Source: Cristatella mucedo
Lineage: Eukaryota > Bryozoa > Phylactolaemata > Cristatellidae
NCBI GenBank assembly: GCA_009760855.2
Contig: WPIO01000036.1
Location: 1,108,001-1,172,000, forward strand
DNA length: 64,000 bases
Direction of reading: 5' to 3'
The position numbers and the translations under genes are program-made. The first letter of the stretch is position 1; every line of letters begins with the position of its first letter. Below are positions 43,701-55,000 of this stretch, piece after piece. The notes under the pieces were generated by a model. It had not been told where the DNA came from, did not search any database, and was given only the letters and a program-made list of their open reading frames with translations.

Positions 43701-46700
43701 CGACAGACAAGCCTAGCTGCAGAGTTTTGCACCAGCTGCAATCGCCTGATCGCACATGCTGGTAGGCCAGTAAGCAGTGAGTTGCAGAAGTCGAGACGAG
43801 ATGTCACGAATGCATGGACCAACTTGGACGTGGTATCCTTATCTAAACAAGCCCTAATTTTAGCAATGTTATGAAGCTGAAAATAGGCTGATTTGACTGT
43901 GGAGCTGATGTGGTCGTCTAACGAGAGGTCGCTTTGGAATATGACACCTAGATTTCGAGCTGATGCAACTGGAGATATGCTGGCAGAGCCAATTTTGAAA
44001 GTCAGCCTTTCCAATTTCTGAATAACACTAGGTTTGCCCATAACTAGTAAGTTAGTTTTATCATCGTTTAGTTTTAGAAAATTTGCTGCCATCCATGTGC
44101 GGATGTCATCAATGCATGCAGCAAGTGAGTTGAGAGAATTTGAGGTGCTCGAAGGCTGGGAGGGATCAAAGCAAAGGTACAACTGAGTGTCATCCGCATA
44201 GAAGTGAAAGCCTAGATTGTGCATGGCAATCACATCAGCGAGAGGGAGAGTATAAACGGTGAAAAGGACCGGACCTAGCACAGAGCCCTGAGGTACTCCA
44301 TATTTTAGAGGTACTTCAGATGATCTTTGTCCATTCACGTCAACACTCTGGAGTCTCCCACTGAGATAGGACCTGAACCACTGCAGAGCAGTGCCAGTGA
44401 TGCCCAGGCGAGATGAGAGGCGCTCTAGAAGTACTTTGTGATCGATGGTATCAAAAGCTGCCGAAAGATCGAGCAAAACAAGAAGAGACACTCTACCCAT
44501 GTCTGCATTCCTAAGTAGGTCGTTGTATACCCGAAGCAATGCTGACTCTGTGGAGTGATTAGCTCTAAAGCCAGACTGGAACTTACTAGCAAGGTGTGAG
44601 GTTTCGATAAACGAGTTCAGCTGGTCTGCCACGACCCGTTCCAGTGTCTTTGATAGGAATGGGTAGAAGGGAGACTGGGCGGTAGTTGCTTAAGTTCTCT
44701 TGGTCTAGTGTAGCTTTCTTGAGAAGTGGCCCGACTACAGCTTTTTTGAAAGGTGCTGGGACCTGACCTGAGGCTAATGACATATTAATGATGTTGGTTA
44801 TGCATGGCAGCAGCAGATCAATGCAACGTAGGAGCAGGACAGTGGGAATAGGGTCCAGTGGACTTGTTGTCTTCTTTGATTGAGATACGAGCTTTAGGAC
44901 TACATCACTAGTGACCTGTTTAAATGCAGACATTGAGGCGCAGCCAGGAACCGAGGAACAGCATTCTAGTGGGAAGGTTGTCATCGCAGGGATGGATTCC
45001 CTGATTTTGTCTATCTTCTGCACAAAGAATCGAGAGAAGCGATCGGCTAGATCATCACAAGGATCATCAGGTAAGGAGCTAACCTGGGAACGGTTGAGGA
45101 GATGGTTTATTGTCGACATCAGCATTTTTGGATTGTGCATCTGTGATTCAACAATGTTTCTATAGAAGCTAGACTTAGCCTTTGCTAGGATCGATTGGTA
45201 CGACCTACAGTAGTCTTCATATGCCTGTCGATGGACAGTTAGTCCGGATCTTTTGTATGCCTTTTCAAGCTTTCGTTTAGTAGACTTGGCTAGTTTAATG
45301 TCTGTGGTAAACCATAGGCCGTCTGGGGGGGGGGGGGGGGGGGCGCACAGTGCGCTTTGTCAAAGGTGCAAACTCGTCGAGCGTGTCAGCTAGTGTCGTG
45401 TTGTAGCAATCTACCAGTGATGACAGATCGGAGGGAGGACTGAGCAGCAAAGGTGAAGCAGATATGCTCGCACGGACAGCATCGATGTCAAGGGTCTTGA
45501 GGTTTCGCGATTCACAGGTTATTTTTGAGGAGAATGTGGGCACACACTGTAGATTGAATGAGATCTGCATGTGGTCAGATAAGCAGGATTTGGTGATAAC
45601 TGGTGATGACAAAGTGCAGTTATATGAGAAAATTTGGTCGAGTGTGTGACAAACCTTAAATCCTTTGGAGACCGTGCATTTAGCTCGTATGCTCCCACAG
45701 CCTGGAACTCCCTCCCGACCTGCATCAGAACATCCCCTGACCTGACCACATTTAAAAGAAACTTAAAAACATACCTATTTAGGACAGCATTTAGTGGGTC
45801 CTTGTGATTCGTCCTCGATGTGCTTATGCGTGCTGACACTGTTCATGCTGCCACTAACCACATTTGCATGCTGACCCAGTGCATGTAACCCCTAACCATG
45901 TTATTCATTTTGTTTGTTTTTCAAGCATGATTTTACTTACTACTCTATTGCGTATAACTTTGCAGCAAATGCAAAGCGCCTAGAAAGAGATTAAGTTCTC
46001 TGAGGGCGCTTTATCAAGTGCAATATTATTATTATTATTATTATTATCATTGCAGCTGGTGCAAAACTCCTCAGCTAGGCTTGTCTGTTGTGAGCATCGC
46101 AGTTGCCACACCACACCACTTCTCACCGACCTGCACTGGCTACCAGTCAAGCAACGGATCGATTTCAAGGTTTTGTCGCTCACTTTTAGGTCACTTCATT
46201 CTTTGGCTCCAGCCTATCTCTCAGATCTACTCCCCCATCAGGCTAAGTATCGTACCACCCGATTTTCGGAATCCAACAATCTGCAAATACCCGGTACAAA
46301 CCTCAAATCCTTTGGAGACCGTGCATTTAGTTCGTATGCTCCCAAAGCCTGGAACTCCCTCCCGACCTGCGTCAGAAAATCCCCTGACCTGACCACATTT
46401 AAAAAGAACTCAAAAACACACCTACTTAGGACAGCATTTAGCGGGTCCCTGTGACTCGTCCTTCATGTGCTTATGCGTGCTGACACTGTGCATGCTGCCA
46501 CTAACCACATTTGCATGCTGACCCTGTGCATGTCACCCCTAACCATGTTATTCATTTGTTTGTGTATCAAGCATGATATTACCATTCAATTGCATATCCC
46601 TTTGCAGCAAATGTAAAGCGCCTAGAGAGAGATTAAGTTCTCTGAGGGTGCTTTATCAAGGGCATTATTATTATTATTATTATCCCATACTTAGGTCACC

Positions 46701-48331
46701 TGCATCTATCGCTGGGGGCGACACACATGGACGAGAAGCCGGTGTAAAACACGTGACTGATGGTATAGGGTCAGGCTAATTGCGGATAGTCATTATGTAA
46801 AAATATAAAAAATATAATTCATTTATATAGTGCCCCAAGAGAACTTGATCTCTATTCAGGCGCTTTACACATAGGTTATAATTATATAATTCATTAGTAT
46901 AGCGCCCTAAGTGAACTCAATCTCTATTCAGGCGCTTCACATTTGCCTCGGGGCTCGACCCCGCGACCTCGGCCAGACCTTGATCGGGGCGAGCACCTTA
47001 ACCACTGGGCCAAACCAGCTCGACGTATGCCTCGGGGCTCGACCCCATGCGACCTCAGCTAGCCCTTGGTCGGGGCGAGCACCTTAACAGCAGGACCAAA
47101 CCAGCTCGGCATAATTCACGATCATGCGCCATAATCCGGCTAGTTTAGCTGACCCCTGAGGTTTCGGTACAGTTGCCTCCGCCGAAAGTCCGGTTGCCCC
47201 TATCCTCGCTTGCTCGCTCGCTTCACCGGACTCGAATTCCTAAACGGGAAGAGGTTTCTACTTCAATCCCAGAGAGGAACACCGAAGGCTTTATTCGCTT
47301 AGCGTACGCGATTCCTCCTTTCGCCACCCATCAGGAAGCAGTTGCTCCTAAATTATCCGCGCCTAAATTCTCTAGCCGATAACGCGAGGCGCACACGCAC
47401 CTGCACGCAAACGTGCGAGCTGCGTGCGCGATGCGCACGCACACTCGGCGGCGTCCGTCGTTATGCAGCCTCCGTCAGCTGCCTGCGGCCATTCCTTAGC
47501 CGTCGATCGGTGGCGCGAGAGCTTAGATCGCTTCCTCGTATGTACGGAAATGCCGAGTCACGTGGTTGGAGGTCTTCTAGAGCAAGCGTGACCTTGTTCT
47601 TAAATAGGTCGCTTGGTCAAAAGGTGAGGAATGCCCAGAAAGAGCTTAAGGGTTTTTGGGTATGACACCGTGGACTGCTGCGGTAACTTTGAACAAAAAC
47701 TTGGGAGCGCCCGAAGGGTCTATACGGTTTCAACCTTGACTTTGCGGTCTACTACTCGTCAGCCAATGAACAGCCGCGTCCCGCTCGAGTGCCGAAAGCA
47801 GCACCATTTATGTAATGCATCGCCCGGCTGCCAAAATTAATCTTATTTTAACTTAGCCCACACTCGATTTTATTTTAGGAAACGCTGTTGGGGATGGTGC
47901 GCATAGTAATCTGCTAACGTATGAGTTTTTCGTAAATATCGAGAATGTTGTCCAACTTAACGGGGAGGACCATTTCGGAGTACTGGTAGCGCCGGGCCGG
48001 CCGACGTCCCATAATAATAATAATAATAATAATGTACTTGATAAAGCGCCCTCAGAGAACTTAATCTCTTTTTAGGCGCTTTACATTTGCTGCAAAGGGA
48101 AATGCAATTGAATGGTAAGTAAAATCATGCTTGAAAAACAAACAAGATGAATAACATGATTAGGGGCATCTTGGACCTTTCTTGTAAAAGGCCGCCCTTC
48201 ATGTAGGATTCCAGCCGATTTGCACGCTTTGGATCTAAATAAGGCCGATAGATAAGATATTCTAAGATAGATAAATATAAGATAAGAATATATATCCTAT
48301 CCTATATATCCGAGATCCTATCCGATATCCT

Positions 48332-48366
<35 letters not shown>

Positions 48367-48576
48367 TATATTAGATATATTAACATATTATCTCATATAT
48401 AATATCTATATTTAGAATATATATATCCTATATCTATCTGATAGAATAGGCCAATCCCGCTTTTGGCAGTCCTAGTAGCAACCGGGCCCTCGGTGGCCCT
48501 GTGCCCAAATGTTTCTCAGGCCGTTCTAACGCACATCTCGTAGAATGTCCGTCATAGCAACCGGGACTTCTCTCCC

Positions 48577-48654
<78 letters not shown>

Positions 48655-48693
48655 TCTCTTCCTTCTCTCTTCCTCTCCTTCTCTCTCCCTCTT

Positions 48694-48728
<35 letters not shown>

Positions 48729-51700
48729 CTCTATCTGGTGTTTCCATTGCGATCAAAGCTGTAAGCGTGTGTAACTTGCCCGGCTATTGGCGGCGACAAG
48801 GTCTGTCGAGCGCGCAATGAGCTAGCGATCAGCGCGGTACGAGCGCTCGCCTGCTTACAGCGGCTCTTGCAGCGTCCGTGCAGCGACGGCGAATAGCGGT
48901 TGCCTCGGTTTCTAATGCGAGCAGAGGCCGGAAAGACAGATTACGAACCTCGCAGATCCGCCGCCATTGCGACGACGGGCCGCCATTGCAGACGCACGGC
49001 ATGCAGCTCGCATCAATTCGCGCAAGCGAAAGTCGTCGCGGCAGCCGATCGGCAGCGATCGGCTGCGTGCAGCGACTGACGCTCGCTCGCTCGCCGCAGG
49101 ATCTCTGCCGCCCGGGAGTCTACAACGGTCCGAGCCTCGCCGCCGAGGCGGTGGCCAGCTATTTCGGAGAGAACAGGAGCGCAGCGAGGATTATCGACGT
49201 CGCCGCGGGCTCCGGTCTCGTCGGCCTCGAGGTTGGTGGTTCGGCGGCGGCGGCGGCTGCGGCTGCTGCTGGCGAGAGCGTACCGTCCGTGCGCTGCTAA
49301 GACGGACCGAGCGCTGCTCGCTAGAGGGGATAGCGAAGTGACGCACGCGAGGGTCGCTCGGTCGTAGCAGCGGGCGAGGACGGTACGCTTAACGCGCGTA
49401 TAGCGAAGGGTGACTATGGCTTCGGCAGTGCTGTCTTCTGCTCCTCCCGACATCCTCTCGCTTTTCGCGCTAGCCGAGATGTGCACGCTGCCCACTGAGA
49501 GGACTGGTGTTGTAAATGATTGCACTGTTGAAGGATGGATACTGTTCGCTATATATACATTTTCTTTTACTAATTATTATCTAAGACAGGAAGCGAACTA
49601 TGTTTATTGTAATGCTTACTAGATCGGCCTGAGTGATTTGACTCGGGTAGTGCGCCTACAGAGAGATTGAGTTCTCCGAGGGCGCTTTATCAAGTGAATT
49701 ATTATTATCATTATTAAATATGTAAAGTCCGCGAGATCCTCACTCGTGTGGGTAGCCGCAGTACACAAACGGAAGCGACGCATCGCTCGATATCCTGGAG
49801 GCAGCGATAGCAGCAATGCGATACTAGAATGGATGCGCTCAAAGAATCGCCGGTTACATTATGTACGTCAGGTGCGGCGCGTGACTTCCGAGAGACTCCT
49901 TCGCAGACAGCTTACAGCAGCCCACATTCAGCGCTCTGACCCACCTACCGGCAGAACCTTGACCTCAGAGAGCGACTGCATCTGGCTGTTGCCTAACACC
50001 TACGGTGGCCAGCTTCTAATTCGTACGTTGCATCTCGCCCATGTAATGTAATGTAATGTATCTCCGTCTGTAGCTCCACAAAGTCATTAAGACCATGTGG
50101 GTGTTACGCAGGAGAGTTTTGTATAGCGCACTCACAGCCTAAGCGGCTTTCGGTACACATTCGGTGCATAGTCGTATATCGCGCTGCGCACTCGCTGCCT
50201 CGCGGCTTGTCGCGGCGCGATTTAATTTCGGCGGTTCTCAGTTCAAAGTCATCGGCCTTAATGTAAAGTAAATGTCGGCTTGAGTCGGCCGCACTGCTGT
50301 CCGGGACGAATCCAGCTCCACTATTCGATGCATCCGCCTCCAAATGTTCACGGAGGCTCTCTGTGTCGTTGGACCTGTCTGCATTAACACTAGCTAAACT
50401 AAGCCAACCAGGTTGTGATGGATAATAATTGTTTGCGATTATGCATCTATACGATAGTTTGTGGCCGATGAACTACACAAGTTGAACCTGTGAGATAGGC
50501 AAGCAGCGTGCCATTCGTGTCTCGGCATTGTCATTTGAGCTCTAGGCCGGACAGAGAGCCGTCGGTGTGCGTAATGGCCGCTGCTGAACGCCAGTAACCG
50601 TGCGATGCTGTCAAATAGACTTGTCTGCATCGTGGCTATGGACTTGATATGTTAAGATATGAGCACTTTCGGTCGCTGCCGAGTTCCTGCTACAATCGGC
50701 GTACGTGCGTGCATTGGTGAAGCAACTACAAGTAGCTAGCCGCACTACAAGGTTCAGGCGTCGCCTGTATTCATCAGATATCGGCTGCGACTAGCACCAT
50801 TACGAGCGCCGTGTTTACGGCCTAGGTCTGACTGGACGTGGAAGCCTCGAGCCGCATTTGTAAGATTTGGCGTCAGAAGTGAGATGCTGCTGGAGGTTGC
50901 ACAAGCAATGCAGACTCCGAAAACGGTCCCGTAGTTTCCGGCCAGCGGTTGGATCGCAATGCCGCAATCGACGGCTGCAGCTTGGCAGCTACGCACGTGC
51001 GCCTCCACTCGACCCCTCGACCCCAGGATTCGACTCGAGCGCGCGAGCGGACACTTAAAGCCGAGGCTGCAAGCCGCTGAGCGGTTCGCCAATCGGAGAG
51101 CAGTCTCGATGGCTCAATCGGCAGTAGCGTTGGAGCGGTAACCCAGAGGCTGCGGGATCGATCCCCAAAGGAGGAGGCGAAGGAGGAGTGCAATCTCTTT
51201 TGGTCGACGCACAGTCACGTTCGTGGGAGACGACATCTTCCGGTCGCTTCGTAATTCGAAATAAATGACTTCAGCGTGCGCAAGGAACTGTCTGTCCCGT
51301 CTGAACGACTGCGCCAGTGACTCGCGACCTAAGCTGAATGAAGCGAACGCCTATATAAGTGGGCAGTCACTCAACGCCGACAGACTCGGCGACTTTCTCG
51401 CGCGGCTTTGCTGGCTGGCGCGGTACGTCGCTATAAGGTGCCCTCGCCGTGCGTCGGAAGCGCGCGCTGTGGCGGCATATTCCGAGGCGGCCATTCTTCA
51501 GTGCTGTGGCGGCATTATATGGCGGCGCTCTGTGGTGGCATTTTGCGGCGGCCATTCTTCGCGCGGCGTGCTGCGGCGCGGCAGACCTGCGCTACTTCAG
51601 TCGGCAGCTCTCGTTGATCGAATGGTCATTGGGTCGCCGCACTCTGTCTCTCTCTCTCCCTCTCTGTACGCTGCAGCTGTCAAAAAGGGGCTTCACACAC

Positions 51701-51943
51701 GTCGACGCTCTCGACCCTTCCAAGGCCATGCTAGACGAAGCGGCGAAGAAAAGCGTCTACGTCAATTTGTTCTGCTGCGCAATTGGTGAGGAGTGCGAGT
51801 CGCTGCCAAAAGGTAACGGCAATAGCGGCAGGCGGACAATATGCGCCCGCGAGGCCTCTATAATAAAGCCTCGAATTATATATATATATATACATATATA
51901 CATATACACACACACATATATATATACACACACACATATATAT

Positions 51944-52003
<60 letters not shown>

Positions 52004-55000
52004 CGAGGCAGCAAGCTCACACGCGTCGCCTTCCATAAAATCGAGTTCACGTCGTGCGTGCGCAAGCGACTACTTTAGAGAGTCGCTTACACTCTTACGA
52101 GGCAATGGTGTGAGATGAGACTTCAGACTATCTACCAGCCTCAAAGGAACTATACAGATTTCCCCGCTTACGCCGATGCCGATGTTAGCTGGTGAGGCGG
52201 AGGACGTAGTTATTCTGCTGGAAGAATGCACGACCAGTAATAAGTCAACATCCGGCATTTCTTTCGAGGAAGCAGTGAATGCTAGCTAGCTAGGTACGCA
52301 TGTAAAAATCTGCTCAAATAACTCAGGTGGAGATTTAGACTGTGTCTTTAATTTCGACTTGAAACTTGTACGACAAAAACTAGCGAACGTTCGACTTAAA
52401 AAAGCATGAACGAATCATTTGTAAGAAACTGTGTGCACCAAATAAAAACTGTTGCTATTTGCTGCCGGCTGGCAGGCTATCCTGAAACGTTACTCTCGCG
52501 AAACACGTGCTAACGCCCTGCTGGGGCTACATCGTGACTAACTACGGCGATGATACATTTGAGGCTGCACGGTTGAGTTGAGTTAATAATAATACTACTT
52601 GATAAAGCGTCCTCAGAGAACTCAATCTCTTTCTAGGCGCTTTACATTTGCTGCAAAGGGATATGCAATTGAATGGTAAGTAAAATCAAGCTTGAAAAAC
52701 AAACAAAATGAATAACATGGTTAGGGGTGACATGCACAGGGTCAGCATGCAAATGTGGTCAGTGGCAGCATGCACAGTGTCAGCACGCATAAGCACGTGA
52801 AGGACGAATCACAGGGACCCACTAAAGGCTTTCCTAAATAGGTGTGTTTTTAAGTTCCTTTTAAATGTGGTCAGGTCGGGGGGATGTTCTGACGCAGGTC
52901 GGGAGGGAGTTCCAGGCTTTGGGAGCATACGAACTAAATGCATGGTCTCCAAAGGATTTAAGGTTTGTACGAGGTATTTCTAGACTGTTGGATTCCGAAA
53001 AGCGAGTGGTACGATGCTTGGCCTGATAAGGGAGTATGTCGGAGAGATAGGCTGGAGCCATAAAATCAAGGGACCTAAAAGTGAGCGACAAAACCTTGAA
53101 GTCTATTCGTTGCTTGACTGGTAGCCAGTGCAGGTCGGCTAGAAGTGGAGTAATGTGGCAACTGCGACGCTCAAGACAGACTAGCCTAGCTGCAGAGTTT
53201 TGCACCAGCTGCAATCGCCTGATCGCACATGCTGGTAGGCCAGTAAGCAGTGAGTTGCAGAAGTCGAGACGAGATGTCACGAATGCATGGACCAACTTAG
53301 ACGTGGTATCCTTATCTAAACAAGCCCGAATTTTAGCAATGTTATGAAGCTGAAAATAGGCTGATTTGACTGTGGAGCTGATATGGTCGTCTAGCGAGCG
53401 GTCGCTTTGGAATATGACACCTAGATTTCGAGCTGATTCAACTGGAGATATGCTGGCAGAGCCAATTTTGAGAGACAGCCCTTCCAATCTCTGAATCACA
53501 CTGGGTTCTCCCATAACTAGTAAGTTAGTTTTATCACCGTTTAGTTTTAGAAAATTTGCTGCCATCCATGTGCGGATGTCATCAATGCATGCAGCAAGTG
53601 AATTTAGAGAATTTGAGGTGCTCGAAGGCTGGGAGGGATCAAAGCAAAGGTACAACTGAGTGTCATCCGCATAGATGGGAAAGCTTAGATTGTGCATGGC
53701 AATGACATCAGCAAGAGGGAGAGTATAAACCGTGAAAAGAACCGGACCTAGCACGGAGCCCCGAGGTACTCCATATTTCAGAGGTACTTCAGATGATCTT
53801 TGTCCATTCACGTCAATACTCTGGAGTCTCCCACTGAGATAGAACCTGAACCACTGCAGAGCAGTGCCAGTGATACCCAGGTGAGATGAGAGGCGCTCTA
53901 GAAGAACTTTGTGATCGATGGTGTCAAAAGCTGCCGAAAGATCGTGCAAAACAAGCAGAGACACTCTACCCATGTCTGCATTCCTAAGTAGGTCGTTGTA
54001 TACCCTAAGCAATGCTGACTCTGTTGACTGATTGAATTGAGTTGAGTTTTTTGGGTAGACCCAGTCGTTGAACGTATTTTGCACGAAGACTCTCGTATGT
54101 GCGACGTCTTTTCTCAATTTTATAATAACATATTTTCTCAATTCTTCTCAATCATATTTTCTCATTTTCTCTTATTTTCTCAATGAAACGCCACTCCAGA
54201 CCGGCGACTTTGGATGCAGACCTCAAACTCAGTGACCGTAGCATAAAAAACACGAGTCGCGGCTTTTCGGAAATCATAGACGGAATAAGGAGGACGGGGG
54301 AGGGGGCAAACGGAAACAGAAACCTTGGCATGCCAAAGAGCTCTTGGACGCCCAACGGTCCGACGTGGTTACTGAACGCCGAACGGTCCGGCGTGTTTAC
54401 TGAACGCCGAACGGTCCGACGTAGTTACTGAACTCTTGAGGCACTGATCTGTGATTCGCATCCAGTGTGATGTTCGTGCATATATTCAGCATATACTCAA
54501 CCAGCGTTTTTAATTAGATGAGGCACCATTCGCAAGCTGCCGTCGGGGCTTTGAGCGTAGCGGCTAGCCGGTCGAGCCGGCCACGAGCCACCTGCGCCCA
54601 GCTGCGGTTTCGTACGGGGCCGCCGGCTTTTTAAGATAAACACATCGTTGCTTGTGGTCCAGAGAGGATGCTAAGAGTTCGATTACTGACTCGGCAATTT
54701 AAGCTACGTCGAAGAGCTTGCAAGTTATAAATATAAAAATAAATATATATAGACACACGCGCGAGCACACACACGCACGCACGCACACACTCTCACACAT
54801 ACAAACATACATATATGCATGTGTGTGCGTGTATGTGTATGTGAGTGTGTGCGTGTGTGTGTGTGTGTGTGTGTATAGCTCGATACTGCAGAATAAACGA
54901 GCGCCGTGAATATAAACGCACTCCTATCTGCGGAAGGATCGCAAAGGTACGCTCTACCTAAGATCGCAGTTATGACACACCGAGCGTTGATAAGAGGCAT

